DNA from: Entoloma clypeatum | Lineage: Eukaryota; Basidiomycota; Agaricomycetes; Agaricales; Entolomataceae | Direction of reading: 5' to 3' | DNA: 64,000 bases | NCBI GenBank assembly: GCA_963565915.1 | Contig: OY751486.1 | Span: forward strand, 5,580,001-5,644,000 | Part shown: positions 40,494 to 52,635 of the stretch, in pieces | Position numbering within the stretch: the stretch's first letter is position 1 | How the letters are laid out: each line of letters starts with the position of its first letter | Position numbers and translations under genes: made by a program | Notes under the pieces: generated by a model | Seen by the model: only the letters and a program-made list of their open reading frames with translations | The model's database searches: none | Told to the model about the DNA's origin: nothing

Positions 40494-41818
40494 TCAAATC
40501 GATGAGAACCGAGAAACAATTACGGCGAGAGCGATCAAGACTCCCCATCTCCATTTCTCCCAAATGACACGGCCCCAGGTGACGGCTAGACCAGGGGCAG
40601 GCTTTTTGCTGTCATCGTTCTTTCCTGTCAATGGACTCGCCACAAGAAGAGGGGCTGGCAGGAGGTTGAACGATGCAGAGGGGGTGATGGCGGAAGATGA
40701 CGGCGACGGACCAAGTTCAAGACGAGCTGCCGGGGACTGGATCATAGGGAAAGACGGCATCGAAAAGAGCGGTGGTTTGATGGGAACGTCGGCCTTCCCT
40801 CGTTCCTTGATCCCCATATTAGGCAGGTCACGAAGTTCGGCGGTGCAGTACTGCCAAAGATGGCCAGTTAGCATTGTATTCATTATGAGAGAGAGAACAG
40901 AGATTTGGGAAAGAATGAATCGTCCGGGCCGAGCTGGCTTGGAGTCCCCGAAGCCTCGGAAAATACGAGGGTATGTGAAATTGAAAAACTCACGTCGGGG
41001 AAAGCGTCCTTGAAACGTTGCTGAGTAAGGTTCCAACCGTGGCTGGCTGCAGCGAAGCCCCGCTTATGGGGATCGGAGGAGGTGACGGACCCTGTCGTCA
41101 TCTCGTCGGACAGCATGAATGATAAAAGACCCGTCAAGCTGTAGAGAGAAAGAGGGAAAGACATCAATCAGGATTGGGGCCACCGAGGGCGAAAGGTGGT
41201 GGTTACTCACATGGTGGCCACACTCCAAGCGGGATTCCACTTGATAGATGAAACGACGTCAGTTATCATCAGCCTCCGAACCCGAGAGCCATATGACGCA
41301 CCGTCCCCGGGTGAAAATCGGACATCGAGAAGCAGATTTTTCTGTCAGGTTGGAAGCGACCGGAGGGTGTTATCATCTAATAAGCGCCAGTGGCATCAAT
41401 TCAAATGCTCGGTGTGGGTAGTCCCAACTACGCACCTTGATCCCTGGGGGCTTGAAGGGATATTCCGATGGGAAGAGAAGAACACCATGGTACTGTCCGC
41501 CGGCATAAACAGAATCGGGGGGACCATGCTATATCGCCATGTCAGCGAGATGATGGAAAATAAGCCCAAAAGTCTCGTACGATGAGGTAGTTCCCTGCGA
41601 TGAATCCCTCGAGTCAATTCAGGCTCGGAAAATTAGGGGGAAAATGTGAACGCACAGGTCAGGATGTTCTTCTCGTCAGGAACTGCCCATACAAATGGCG
41701 GCGGCTCTTTTTGCATTGCAACGTACTCCTTTGTAAGCTGTCACCGTCGTTACAGACGAGGTATTTTGACAGAATGGCGAGGGGAACGTACACGTTTCTG
41801 GGCGGCTTTACTGGCCAT
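40494..41818 (-). CDS. UBC6: Ubiquitin-conjugating enzyme E2, Ubc6 type (ER tail-anchored)
   Basis: Ubc6 is a tail-anchored E2 of the ER membrane that transfers ubiquitin in ER-associated degradation. Eight exons on the minus strand: 41818-41792, 41737-41656, 41594-41581, 41528-41436, 41376-41302, 41239-41211, 41138-40994 and 40850-40494. All have GT-AG introns and sum to 822 nt (273 residues), as usual for fungal Ubc6. Landmarks: [40 protein letters not shown], the catalytic Cys in [34 protein letters not shown], a Ser/Pro-rich linker and a hydrophobic C-terminal anchor [14 protein letters not shown]. No lesion is seen. The El2 5' LTR starts 37 bp upstream of the ATG (32 bp plus target duplication), so its promoter is displaced or replaced. 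Confidence 0.93.
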
Positions 41819-41854
41819 TACGGCTGTGATGTCGTTCAGGATTGATGTGCTTCC

Positions 41855-42222
41855 TGTTACGGACTAACGACTACGGACGTATATGCTTACTTTTTCACTT
41901 TTACTCATCGGCCCCCGCTTACACATATCGTATTATACTTTATTTCCTTTAGTATACTTCGCTCCCGCGCTGACTCGCTTTCCGCAGCTGTCTGACTCAT
42001 TCCGCAGTCGTCTTACTCAGACGCACTGCCTTCCGCAGTTATCTTACTCAGATACACTGCCTTGCGCAGCACTGACTCATATGCTATCGCCTATAGTCAG
42101 TACCTATATAAACCCTTTGTACTATAGCTAGATTCCTTAGATTTAGCAATCACATTGCTCTTCGCCTTTCCATCTTCCTGCATACTCTGCCCGAACCTTG
42201 GAACGGTTTGTTACGCATAACA
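41855..42222 (+). repeat. El2 5' LTR
   Basis: TG...CA ends, with TATATAAA upstream of the presumed RNA start AGATTTAGCAA (42139-42149). The complement TTGCTAAATCT is at 42225-42235, 2 nt after the LTR, as in El1. Confidence 0.95.
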
Positions 42223-42224
42223 AG

Positions 42225-42235
42225 TTGCTAAATCT
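42225..42235 (+). promoter_or_regulatory. El2 primer-binding site (self-priming)
   Basis: TTGCTAAATCT is exactly complementary to 42139-42149 inside the LTR. It has the same position and sequence as in El1. Confidence 0.7.
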
Positions 42236-43011
42236 CGTTAGGTTCGCCCAGAGCGAAGAGAGCAACTACCAGACGAGTCAAGACGTCGCGCTTCTTTGAA
42301 GACTTCACCAGTAACCCATTCAGCACGCCAGAAGCCCGACAGGAGGAGCTAAGTCCTCGAGACAGTATCGATTTTACGCTTATCCAGCAGTACATCGAAT
42401 CGGAGATCCGTCGCATCCTACAGCAGGTGCTTGACGAAGAACTAGACAACGACGAGCATCGCCCCCACGGCGAGATAGCAGAGAGCATCCATCTTGCTCG
42501 GCAACACCAGATCGCGCGTTACAACGCCCGACAGAACGAACTCGAAAGCTTTCGCGTTCAAGAAGGACCTCAGACAGGTCGGATCACAGAGATCAGAGAG
42601 TTTATCGGTGTCCAGACAACCGTTATCAGAAGATTGATTAGGACGCTCACATCGAGACGTCCCAGAGCCACATCATCACGTCCTACTCGAAGCAGCAGAT
42701 CTACGCCCACTTCACCATCGAAGAACAACAAACCGAGTACAACCGTTGGGCACGAAACGAGAGACTTGACCCCTTCTCGCGACCAACAGACGCGCAGGAA
42801 CAGAGATTCCTTAGAGATCTACAGAGGAAATACCCCGAACGTTTTGCCACCGATTCCGCCGACGAGTCCCCTGACGAATTTACTTTTGACTCCGCGCAGT
42901 CAGATACCGAACAGACGCCTAGAACAGGGACTGATTTTCAACCCCTACCTATATCCCGAACCCCATCTTCATCCCAACAATCCGACACCTCTCCTACTCC
43001 GCAGGTTCTAG
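42232..43011 (+). other. El2 leader open frame
   Basis: Counterpart of the El1 leader frame, open from 42232 to TAG 43009-43011 without an early ATG. The gag frame is again open upstream to TAG 42639-42641. Differences from El1 cluster in the Ser/Thr/Pro-rich middle. Confidence 0.45.
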
Positions 43012-43013
43012 AC

Positions 43014-43883
43014 ATGGCAGAAGCACCGACAGTACAAACAATGGATACATCCAAGATCATCAAAGATCCTGGGATGTTCAAAGACAGACACACCTTCGAC
43101 GAGTGGTGGAAAGCCACCAAATTATACATCAGGTTCCAGAAGGGACTGTCCGACGATCAGAAGATTCTTGCGGTGTTATCCCGCATGATGGAAGGGTCCG
43201 GTAAACACTGGGCCAGCAACAAATTAGACGACCTTGCCACCGATGGCGAGAACATCACCTGGTTAGGATTCTCAGATGACATCGCTACGCGATTCTCTAT
43301 TGCCAACAAGTCGGCAGCGGCCAAGGCGAAACTCGAAGTCCTGAAACAGGAGAAACGCACCATCGACGAATTCTTGGACGAATTCGAAGAGATCTTGAAG
43401 CTGTCAAACCTTGGCGAAGAAACTGGGAAATACATCCTGGAAAAGAACGTCAACCGCAAAATTTCTGAACAAGTGGCTAGCGATGGCAAGACGTACACTG
43501 ATTACGCAAAGGAGATCCGAAACAAGGGACGACAGATGGAGGGACATGCATTAGTCATCCGAGGGGGTGGCGACACACGCACCGGATCGGGTACCACTTA
43601 TGGTGGTCAAGGCAAAGCCATGGAGATCGACAAAGCAGGAGTAGCCCGTTGCTACAACTGTCAGCGCTTTGGTCACCTTGCCAAAGACTGCAAAGCCCCA
43701 AAGAAGAAAGATGGTCGTAAGTGTTTCAACTGCGACCAAGAAGGACATATTGCGCGCAACTGCCGCAAGCCGAAGAAGAACTCTGGAAAGATTAGGAAGG
43801 TGTCTGATGGAGATACCGATGATGACGATGAAACCATCACCATAGAGACCGATGAGAAGGATTTTCCCGAAGGGTCCGATTAA
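43014..43883 (+). CDS. El2 Gag
   Basis: 289 residues, colinear with El1 Gag, with one extra Asp in the acidic tail. Both CCHC knuckles are intact ([28 protein letters not shown]). Role and context are as for El1 Gag. The stop at 43881-43883 overlaps the pol frame, which opens at 43856. Confidence 0.92.
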   Translation: MAEAPTVQTMDTSKIIKDPGMFKDRHTFDEWWKATKLYIRFQKGLSDDQKILAVLSRMMEGSGKHWASNKLDDLATDGENITWLGFSDDIATRFSIANKSAAAKAKLEVLKQEKRTIDEFLDEFEEILKLSNLGEETGKYILEKNVNRKISEQVASDGKTYTDYAKEIRNKGRQMEGHALVIRGGGDTRTGSGTTYGGQGKAMEIDKAGVARCYNCQRFGHLAKDCKAPKKKDGRKCFNCDQEGHIARNCRKPKKNSGKIRKVSDGDTDDDDETITIETDEKDFPEGSD

Positions 43884-46800
43884 ACGACGCTAAGTCGCGA
43901 CCCTTATCCATTAAACGAACTCGCTTGCCTGGTGCAGTTACAGACAATATAACTTATGTTATCCCTGCAAAGCGAGCCGTTGCGTCAACTAAGATTGTCA
44001 AGGGAGATAAACCTCCGAAACGACGAGAGATCAAGCTGCAAGCTCAGATCAAAACACGACGAGGACCAAAGGCCATTCGACCCGAGGTCGATAGCGGATG
44101 TGAACGCACATGTATCCATCCCAGAATAGTACGTGAACAGAACCTTCCCACACGTGGAATAAAGCCCATATCAATCCTAAATGCGGATGGATCACCGAAC
44201 CGACAACAGAAAGCAGAAAAACTTGCCGAAGTCAAGCTGGACTTGGGAACACACCAGGAAACCATGGAGGCAATGGTATTGGACATTGGGAGAACGGATA
44301 TGCTTTTGGGACATGATTGGTTGGTGCACCACAACCCTACAATCAATTGGACGACCGGCGCCGTAACATTCAACCGATGCCCGTCAACGTGTCAAACCAA
44401 ACACTCGGATTTCAGGGTTAACCTTAATGGTCGCAAACATCGGGTTCGCATGGTGGAAATACGAGACAAGGACGCACCCAAGAAATCAGATCAGAAATGG
44501 AAGCCCGGAGACCCCATATTGGAAGCAGTTACTCCCACACCACCTCCCACAACCAAACGACCCTCATATGTTGAACGTTTTGCCCATCTTTTTGAAAAAG
44601 AAAACTTTGACAAGATCCCAAAGGAAAGGGAATGGGACCACGGCATCGAACTTACACCGGACGCACCAAAGGAGCTAGGGGGAAACACGTACCCTATGAC
44701 CCAAAAGGAGCAAGAAGAACTGGACGAATTCATCGACGAAGGCCTGGCAACCGGAAAGATCCGACCGTCCAAATCACCTTATGCATCACCCTGCTTCTTC
44801 ATTAACAAGAAAGACGGTTCCAAACGATTGGTACAGGACTATCGCACGGTTAACAAATTCACGGTTAAGGACAAATTCCCACTCCCACGCATCAACGACC
44901 TCTTGGATGTATTGAAGGACGCAGTCTACTTCAACAAAATGGACATCATGTGGGGATACAATAATGTGCGGATCAAAAAGGGTGACGAATGGAAAGCCGC
45001 CTTCTTGACCAGCCGGGGATTGTTTGAACCATTGGTCATGTTTTTCGGTCTCTGCAATTCCCCGGGAACGTTCTCTCGGATGATGGCCAGCCTATTCAGG
45101 GATCAGATCCGTCGGCGCATCTGTGTGATTTACATGGATGACATAGTGGTTATTGGTAAAACCAAGGAAGAACTTGCCCGGAACACCGAAGAGATCTTGC
45201 AGATCCTGTCGGACAATGACTTGTTCCTAAAGGAGAAGAAGTGTCTTTGGGAAGTAACGAAATGCCCCATATTGGGATATGTCGTGGGTGAAGGACGTGT
45301 CGAGATGGAAACTGAAAAGGTGGACACAATCCGGAACTGGCGAGTACCCACATCAAAAAAGGAAGTCCAGAGATTCCTGGGATTTGCCAATTTTTATCGA
45401 CGCTTCATTGAAGGATACTCAAACATCGCAAAGCCACTCACGACACTTACGGGAAATACAGCATTCACATGGGGACCAGCGGCGCAAGAAGCATTTGAAA
45501 GTCTCATACGGGCAATCACGACAGCACCAGTCTTGGCATTGCCCAAACCGGACGGACAGTTCAGGGTTGAAACCGATGCATCGGGTTATGCAATTGGAGC
45601 GGTACTCTCACAGAAACAAGACGACAAGTGGCATCCTATCGCGTTCTTGTCGCGGACCATGTCCGCGGCCGAACAGAATTACGAGATCTATGACAAGGAA
45701 CTCTTGGCAGTCATGGAAGCACTGAAGGACTGGCGACATTATCTACTTGAAGCCAAGGAACGTTTCGAGATCTTAACCGATCACAAAAACCTGGAGTATT
45801 TCCGGCGTCCTCAGGACCTAAACCAACGACAGAGGCGCTGGAAGATGAAGCTACAAGACTATGACTTCGAATTGCGACATGTACCTGGGAAGACAAACGC
45901 GAAAGCAGACATCCTGTCACGTTTACCCTGGTATGAGACGGAACTCGAGCCGCAGGACAGCGACCAAATGCTCAAGGAGGGGCTATTTTTGAAACGATTG
46001 GAATCAGAAGATGTGATACAAATGGAGATGTTCACGGAGGAACAATTCTTTGAAGGGGGTGAAACATCTGATTCCATCAAAATCGGAAACATCACAACCA
46101 TCGAAAACCCATGGATCGTACGCATCAAGGCCTCGAATCGCATGGAAACAGAAGTAGCCCAGGGTCTGAAGAAGAATCCTCACTGGTACCAGCAGGAAAA
46201 TGGCATCACCTACGCAGGAGAACGAGTCTATGTTCCACCAGACCCACAATTGCGCCAAGAACTGATGTTTGAAGCGCACGACGCACCAGTGGCAGGACAT
46301 CCAGGACAGTATCGAACGCATGAACTTCTCACTCGCACCTACTGGTGGCCCACCATCCTACATGACGTAAAGAAGTATGTGAAAGGTTGTGACACCTGTC
46401 AACGCAACAAGATCAGCCGCCAAAGGAGACACGCCCCTCTGCACCCTAACGCCGCGCCAAGTCAACCATGGGAAGATATAGGGATTGACGTCGTAGGACC
46501 GATACCAGAATCTGATGGGAAGAACGCAATTCTGGTCATCACGGACAGACATTCAAAGATGCTTCATCTCATCCCGACAACCGTGGAACTATCGGCTGAA
46601 GGATTAGCCAAGATCTATCGGGACCAGATATGGAAACTTCATGGAATTCCCAAGAAAATCATCAGCGATAGGGGACCGCAGTTCGCCGCGAAGTTTATGG
46701 AGATACTTTGCCGCATGTTAGGGATCAAAAGAAATCTGTCCACTGCGTACCATCCACAGACTGATGGACAGGCCGAACGATCGCATCAGGAAACCGAGGT

Positions 46801-47533
46801 GTTCTTACGAAACTTTGTCAACCATCTACAAGATGATTGGGCGGAATGGATCGCAATCGCAGAATTCCAGTACAATGACAAAGAACATCAAGCGACAAAG
46901 TACACACCATTCTATCTCAACTACGGTCTGCATCCTTGGAAGGGAGAACTTGTGTTGGAAGACACCAATCCGGCAGCAAACGACTTCTTGAAAAAACTCA
47001 AACAGGCACGAGAAGAAGCCAACGCAGCACTAAAACAGGCACAGGATCAGATGAAGAAGACAGTTGACACACGACGAAGCCCGTCTCGGGATTACCGCAT
47101 CGGAGACAAGGTGTGGCTGGAAGGGACTAACATCAGGACTGATCGTCCCTCAAAGAAACTTGACGCCCTCCGACACGGACCGTTCAAAGTCCTAGAGAAG
47201 AAAGGAGCTAGCGCATACCGTCTTGATCTTCCCAAAACCTGGAAAATGATCCACCCTGTGTTCAACGAAACCCTGTTATCGCCATACGAAACCCCGAAGT
47301 ATGCCATTCAGAAAAAGAAGCCAGCCCCTGATCCGATCATCGTCGAAGGACGAGAAGAATACCATGTCTCCACGATCCTGGACTCTCGAAAATTCCGCGG
47401 AAAGATCCAGTACCTCGTCCAATGGGAAGGGTATGGCCCAGAAGAGAACACGTGGGAACCTCGGACTAATGTTCAGAACGCTCAAGACTTGATCCGAGAC
47501 TTTCATCGGCAAAATCCATCGCGTCCACGATAA
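43856..47533 (+). CDS. El2 Pol: protease, RT, RNase H, integrase, chromodomain
   Basis: An intact polyprotein in the -1 frame relative to gag, open from 43856 to TAA 47531-47533. It keeps the protease DSG, the RT core with SKRLVQDYR and [10 protein letters not shown], RNase H, the integrase zinc region ending CDTCQRNK, the DDE residues and a C-terminal chromodomain ([17 protein letters not shown]). Chromodomains of chromoviruses bind histone marks and guide integration. It looks competent by sequence. Where El1 and El2 differ at conserved positions, El2 carries the expected residue. Confidence 0.95.
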   Translation, partial: EGFSRRVRLNDAKSRPLSIKRTRLPGAVTDNITYVIPAKRAVASTKIVKGDKPPKRREIKLQAQIKTRRGPKAIRPEVDSGCERTCIHPRIVREQNLPTRGIKPISILNADGSPNRQQKAEKLAEVKLDLGTHQETMEAMVLDIGRTDMLLGHDWLVHHNPTINWTTGAVTFNRCPSTCQTKHSDFRVNLNGRKHRVRMVEIRDKDAPKKSDQKWKPGDPILEAVTPTPPPTTKRPSYVERFAHLFEKENFDKIPKEREWDHGIELTPDAPKELGGNTYPMTQKEQEELDEFIDEGLATGKIRPSKSPYASPCFFINKKDGSKRLVQDYRTVNKFTVKDKFPLPRINDLLDVLKDAVYFNKMDIMWGYNNVRIKKGDEWKAAFLTSRGLFEPLVMFFGLCNSPGTFSRMMASLFRDQIRRRICVIYMDDIVVIGKTKEELARNTEEILQILSDNDLFLKEKKCLWEVTKCPILGYVVGEGRVEMETEKVDTIRNWRVPTSKKEVQRFLGFANFYRRFIEGYSNIAKPLTTLTGNTAFTWGPAAQEAFESLIRAITTAPVLALPKPDGQFRVETDASGYAIGAVLSQKQDDKWHPIAFLSRTMSAAEQNYEIYDKELLAVMEALKDWRHYLLEAKERFEILTDHKNLEYFRRPQDLNQRQRRWKMKLQDYDFELRHVPGKTNAKADILSRLPWYETELEPQDSDQMLKEGLFLKRLESEDVIQMEMFTEEQFFEGGETSDSIKIGNITTIENPWIVRIKASNRMETEVAQGLKKNPHWYQQENGITYAGERVYVPPDPQLRQELMFEAHDAPVAGHPGQYRTHELLTRTYWWPTILHDVKKYVKGCDTCQRNKISRQRRHAPLHPNAAPSQPWEDIGIDVVGPIPESDGKNAILVITDRHSKMLHLIPTTVELSAEGLAKIYRDQIWKLHGIPKKIISDRGPQFAAKFMEILCRMLGIKRNLSTAYHPQTDGQAERSHQETEVFLRNFVNHLQDDWAEWIAIAEFQYNDKEHQATKYTPFYLNYGLHPWKGELVLEDTNPAANDFLKKLKQAREEANAALKQAQDQMKKTVDTRRSPSRDYRIGDKVWLEGTNIRTDRPSKKLDALRHGPFKVLEKKGASAYRLDLPKTWKMIHPVFNETLLSPYETPKYAIQKKKPAPDPIIVEGREEYHVSTILDSRKFRGKIQYLVQWEGYGPEENTWEPRTNVQNAQDLIRDFHRQNPSRPR

Positions 47534-47648
47534 AAGAATAAACTTTGAGCCATTTTCCACATCGACTTCTGTCACATCGAGTTCCCCGCTCCAACTCTTC
47601 TCGCCCAACACGCCGTTCTTCTTATACCTTTCAAACATCATTTCTGCC

Positions 47649-48017
47649 ATGTCCAACATCACCGCCGCCTCCACCGATGCTTCCGATATCAATCCCACCA
47701 TCACCACCCTCATCGGCGAAGCGCTCTCCATGCGCGACCAGATCCATGCGCTCGAAACCTCCGTTGCCGACATCCTTCACCGGCAGATGCATATCCGCCT
47801 TCATACCCTTTCCGATTTGCCAACCGCCCCCACCGCTGAGGAGAAACTCATCCTCAAAAACTATACCAACACCCTTGCTGTCGAGAACCGACGCCTTCGC
47901 CTCGCCGTTCGAGGTTTAGAGTTTGCCACGGCGGTAAACGATGAACTGATAAAGGATTGGGGTAACCGAGTTGACCCTGCCTGGGCCGATCCAAATGGCA
48001 ACGATGGATGGGAGTAG
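47649..48017 (+). CDS. El2 ORF3: coiled-coil protein of unknown function
   Basis: 122 residues, same start and length as El1 ORF3, with replacements only T to A (residue 7) and N to D (near the C-terminus). It lies between pol and the polypurine tract. Conservation of the frame against a background of silent changes argues that it is expressed and useful to the element. The family is not recognised. Confidence 0.75.
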   Translation: MSNITAASTDASDINPTITTLIGEALSMRDQIHALETSVADILHRQMHIRLHTLSDLPTAPTAEEKLILKNYTNTLAVENRRLRLAVRGLEFATAVNDELIKDWGNRVDPAWADPNGNDGWE

Positions 48018-48054
48018 GTAGTCTGTGAGGACACAGACCTTGAGGAGGGGAACA

Positions 48055-48422
48055 TGTTACGGACTAACGACTACGGACGTATATGCTTACTTTTTCACTT
48101 TTACTCATCGGCCCCCGCTTACACATATCGTATTATACTTTATTTCCTTTAGTATACTTCGCTCCCGCGCTGACTCGCTTTCCGCAGCTGTCTGACTCAT
48201 TCCGCAGTCGTCTTACTCAGACGCACTGCCTTCCGCAGTTATCTTACTCAGATACACTGCCTTGCGCAGCACTGACTCATATGCTATCGCCTATAGTCAG
48301 TACCTATATAAACCCTTTGTACTATAGCTAGATTCCTTAGATTTAGCAATCACATTGCTCTTCGCCTTTCCATCTTCCTGCATACTCTGCCCGAACCTTG
48401 GAACGGTTTGTTACGCATAACA
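48055..48422 (+). repeat. El2 3' LTR
   Basis: Identical by eye to the 5' LTR. It is preceded by the GAGGAGGGGAACA polypurine tract and followed by target duplication CTTCC. Confidence 0.95.
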
Positions 48423-48427
48423 CTTCC

Positions 48428-48808
48428 TGGTAGGGAGCAGGTCTTTTGAAGGCCGGACAGCTTTTTACAAGCATCAGCAAACACTGATTTTGGAGTCCTA
48501 TATGCTGTGCAGCTCTTCGCACGGTTGGTGTTGAGTAGTAGCGTTCTCGCTTTGAGATCATGAGCTTTCGTAGTGGAGGGGACAACCAGTGACTGCGTTC
48601 TGGTTCTGAACGTTCGAAATTCCCATTTATGGTAAATTCATATGTAAGCAGCGAACACTGCAGTATCTCGTGTTGCTTCTCGACACCACCCTCCACGTTT
48701 CAAGCTGTCGAAAAAAGCAACATTCGCAAAGCTTAAGAAGCAAGAGAAGAACGTCGCTGCAGCAACACGTAGATTTGCCAGTCGTGGGTCATCTCAGCAG
48801 CGACGAAC
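48428..48808 (+). promoter_or_regulatory. Former UBC6-GCN1 divergent promoter region
   Basis: Before El2 inserted, the two start codons (41818 minus, 48809 plus) would have been about 410 bp apart. This stretch is what remains on the GCN1 side. No specific factor site is claimed. Confidence 0.45.
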
Positions 48809-50730
48809 ATGAACGGCGAGGACTCTCCATCGTCGGGCGATGTACTAACCTGGCAGAGAGATCGCGTGTTGGACGACCGGCAGAGATCGATGGAGCGCGC
48901 GCATCGTGTCCTTGTCGCTGGAAAAACGAAGGGAAGAATCGGGTTTTTGGAGGACGAGTTGTTGGCATCAGCGAAGCAAGCAGGTATGTCGATAATCTTG
49001 ACGACTCAAATTCTTCTTGTAGTGTTCACCACAGAGTATGGGCCCCAGATCTGAATCTGTCCCAGATCATGGTTGTTTTCAAGCTGCTCACGCTGACGTA
49101 CCCCCGATACTCTGACGCTGGATCGAGAGACGCAGTGGAAGCTGTCGGGATGGAGTTGGTCAGACGGGATGAATTGCGTGGCTTGCTTGACGAGGCGCCG
49201 ACGGAATTCAAATTTGGGATTTCCGAGCAGATTGTGGGATGGTTGTCGAATGAAGTCGTTTGTCTGGCGAAACGCGGTTCACCAAGGTAGGGTTTTCGAC
49301 TTGTTCGAAAATACTTGCTTTCTTAACGTGTTTTTCTAGCTCGTACGCGTCGTCAGACCTTTTCGTCCTTCTCAGTTGGTCCTGTGGTATATGTACTACC
49401 TGCGTCACCGTCAGCCCCGAATTTTCGTCTACGAACACTTGGCGCGTCCTCTTGAGTTCAATGGCGACGTTGCTCGTTATGTTGAGTGTGTCAGACGTTC
49501 GGTATGTCGTTGGTCTTTTCATCTTCTCTATGTTATATTCAAGCATCATTGGTTTTAGAAGGGCGACAAGGTGGTGGAGGCTATTCGAACATTGGTAGAT
49601 TTGGCAAAGACAGGTCAGGCGCCGGAACCGTTGAGGTTCATTCTGCGTATCGGCGTTGCTGTCGCCGTTTTGCTGCGTCTGCGGCATGTTGATGCGGAGC
49701 CTGTTTCTCGGCTACCCCAGGATGTCAAGGTGTGGATTTTGGTGCAACATTTATTGAAGTCAAGCATTCGATTCGATGCGACGAAGAACGAAATTTCAGG
49801 TTTATACACATCAAACATACTCATGTCCAAAACCGCCGTCCCACCACACGTCTTTGTAAAGTTTTTCCTCTACCTGTATGGACTGCAACTTACCCTGTTG
49901 TTTTCTTGCCATTCAGGCTGCATTGGACGATTTCATCCAAATATTCATCACCGAAGCGGACCTCTCTGAAGCGCTTCTTCCCTCAATCGAAAAGGCTTTG
50001 CTGCGGTCTCCCGAGATTTCATTCCCAGGTAATTCTCCGTCGTTTTTCGTATCGCTCACGCTCTGACGTCAACTCCAAAACAGCCGTCACAGGTTTCTTC
50101 CTCGCCTATCCCCACCATCCTCCTCCCGGACCCACTTTGGAGCCCATGTTAACCCAGATCATCAACAGCGCCAAGTCAAGTAACGCACAGACCCGCGCTG
50201 CCTCCGTTCTAACCTTCAAGTCTCTCTTCCAGCCCTCCAATGCCGAGAGTCCCGCAAACCTTACCTCAGCCATCGAACTCGCCTCGGCATCCCTCCTTGC
50301 TCTCCCCAAGGTTAGCAAAACAGCGGGTTTAGACCACCGTATCGCCATGTACTCCATGCTCGCCCATCTCCCAGTCCCATCATCCTCTTCGACCGACGTG
50401 TCGTTGTCTATCATCAAAACCGCCACTCCACTCCTGGCGAAGGAGACACACCAGGCGGCGGTGGGTGTGCTGACAAGGAGCGCGTTCCCCGCACATCTTG
50501 TAGCGCTTCTTGGGGCGAACGTGCCTGTCCCGAGCGAGACGACGAGCTTGATAGTCAAGGAGATGGGGAGCGCAAAGCCAGGTGTAAAGCGGGCGTTTTG
50601 CGGGCTTGCTGGGGGCGTGTTCTTTGGTGCTGCGGAGGTTGCTGTCGATTTTGGAGCTGGATTGGCGTCGTTGGAGTTTGCGAGGGTGTTGGTGCCGGGG
50701 TTGGAGGGGAGCTTGAGGACGGTCGCGGCG
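48809..50730 (+). pseudogene. GCN1: GCN1 N-terminal part, 3' truncated
   Basis: Gcn1 is a ribosome-associated HEAT-repeat protein that activates the eIF2alpha kinase Gcn2. Exons from ATG 48809 read MNGEDSPSSGDVLTWQRDRV, then FKLLTLTYPRYSDAGSRDAV, SSYASSDLFVLLSWSCGI, LYTSNILMSKTAVPPHV, ALDDFIQIFITEADLSEALL, EKALLRSPEISFP and a long helical-repeat exon to about 50730. Short GT-AG introns separate them (for example 49289-49338 and 50030-50082 areas). The order matches the N-terminus of fungal Gcn1. Homology stops abruptly after SLRTVAA at 50730, leaving roughly a fifth of the protein of about 2600 residues. Either a truncated duplicate or a gene broken by a rearrangement whose other side is outside the window. 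Confidence 0.75.
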
Positions 50731-51629
50731 CTCCGATACCACCACGATCCTCCCCCTATTTGTTGCAGTTTGCTTGTTTTAGCTAGATATAATAAACACG
50801 AACCACCACCCATCTTCATTTGAGAGAGACCCCCAGGTCTAGTCTCTCTGTAAGTTCAATGGCGTTCTCCATGTAGTCGGTGATTTTCTACATAAACCTG
50901 GCACAATGATACTTCCTGAAGTTTCCAAGAGTCGGCCCTATCTTTCTCATGGTGTTCATTTTTGTGATGGGGGCAAAAGTTCCATTGCTACCTTCAAGAG
51001 GTCTCGGATCATGTAAGGTTGATTTTTAACATACTATTCTTTGACTTAAGTGGTGTATAGCGTTGAGCAAGGTCCACCTGTGCAGCTTAAATAAGAATGT
51101 AGGTCTCCTTGATTTTATTTTTCTTGTCATTGAACCCCCAGCAACTTTTATAGCATATTTGTTGCTGAAGAGGGACTATCTCTTCACCTCAAATCTTTCA
51201 AGTAGCATGCAGCATTTATGGAGCTACACTTATCCAACAATGATTGGTGTATCTGTTCAAGTCACAGTTTTCCGGGAAGCAACAGCAGCGCCATCCGCAT
51301 CTATTGCCATAGCCTCTACGCCATCTGAATTGCAAGGTGCACAGTCCCATCCAAAGGGTCAACATGAGTTTCCTTCCAAGGGGGTATCATGTGCCGGATT
51401 TGCCACATAGGGATGGTTAGTTAGTTGCTCGCCAGGGGTCTTAAATTTTTTTCGGAGGTCAATTTTTTATGGATGTCCAGAGCCTCTGGGAGGTCGAACA
51501 CTTATGTTTTGAGATATAATACAAGCTCCCCAGCCTGTTATGTGTTTATTTATCAGTATTGTGCAACAGGTTCCGAAAACAAGACATCCGTGATCCTCTG
51601 AGTCGCCCCCCTATTTCCTCAGAAGACTG
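50731..51629. other. No gene recognised
   Basis: Sequence after the GCN1 breakpoint has only short ORFs (51063-51410 is the longest) without domains. It may be decayed transposon DNA. Confidence 0.4.
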
Positions 51630-52143
51630 ATGGATTCGAGTACCCTGGTGAGCATATTGAGAACTTATAGATGATAGATATAATCCTTATTTTAGCTTCT
51701 TTTAGCCAGCCGAACTGACAGTCGATGACAACAATAATGTTTTATGTCCTGATTGCAAGACACTGGTACACGTCAGTGCTGTGGGCATCAAAAACTTCAA
51801 GAAACGGCATAAGAACAGTAAGAAATGTAGGGAGAACAAGAAACGACATGAAGCGGACCAGGCCATGGAGCGAGAAACTATCCGCGTACCTGACGACCGT
51901 TTCTCATCGAAAGCAGTGAGGAAAGTGGGGGCGACGAGAATGAGAATGAGGATCCCATGGGCAATGATGGCATGGAGGACGGAGGCCACTTCAACACATC
52001 CGAAGAGACACCGAGCGACGTTACCAGTCGCGGAAAAACTCCACTGGCTTCAGACACCGAGGAGCACAGCAGTTCTGACAACTTAGAGACCGGCGGTGGC
52101 AGAGTGAGTGTGAGTCAATATTACAAACCTCAAGGTTTGAGAA

Positions 52144-52632
52144 TGTTACATTCTGATCAATTCCGACAATTTCCGACCAATCCCGACACCTCTGACACCT
52201 CTGACATTTTGACTAATACTTATTATGCATACTTACTGTTATGTTACTACGTACATTACTTACATCCAACTATTTTACTTATGTTAAGAATCTCTGACAG
52301 CCACTCGTTATCCAACTCCGACGAAGCCACACGTCCTCCAACATAGTATTTAAACTTATGTAGAATCATGTATTAGCTTCAGTTTGAATAGCAACTTAGA
52401 TTCAACATCTTACCTCCCATCCTCTTTCCGACTCTTAACTTGAGTCCGACCTCCGACCTCCAATCCTCCAATCCTCCAATCCTCCGAAATAAGGACACCA
52501 ACGTATTAGCGAGGGCGCAACACACAAGTTAAAGCCAAGTCCTTGCCCCTACGTCGCACGTGCTCCGACCACCCTCCAACCCTCCGACGTGTCCGACGCA
52601 GCTCCGACATTTTTGTCGATCAGTTCTTAACA
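52144..52632 (+). repeat. El3 5' LTR
   Basis: Rich in TCCGAC / CTCCGAC words. TATTTAAA lies near 52346, about 33 nt before CAGTTTGAATA (52380-52390), the presumed transcript start. Confidence 0.9.
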
Positions 52633-52635
52633 GTA

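Larger units (their letters stand above)
41855..48422 (+). mobile_element. El2: intact Ty3/gypsy chromovirus, recent insertion
   Basis: A second copy of the El1 family, 6568 bp, with 368-bp LTRs (41855-42222 and 48055-48422) that I could not distinguish by eye. It has a 5-bp target duplication CTTCC (41850-41854, 48423-48427). All ORFs are open. Its U3 differs from El1 in repeat content. Identical LTRs point to a recent transposition. The target lies between UBC6 and GCN1, which are transcribed away from each other. Confidence 0.95.
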
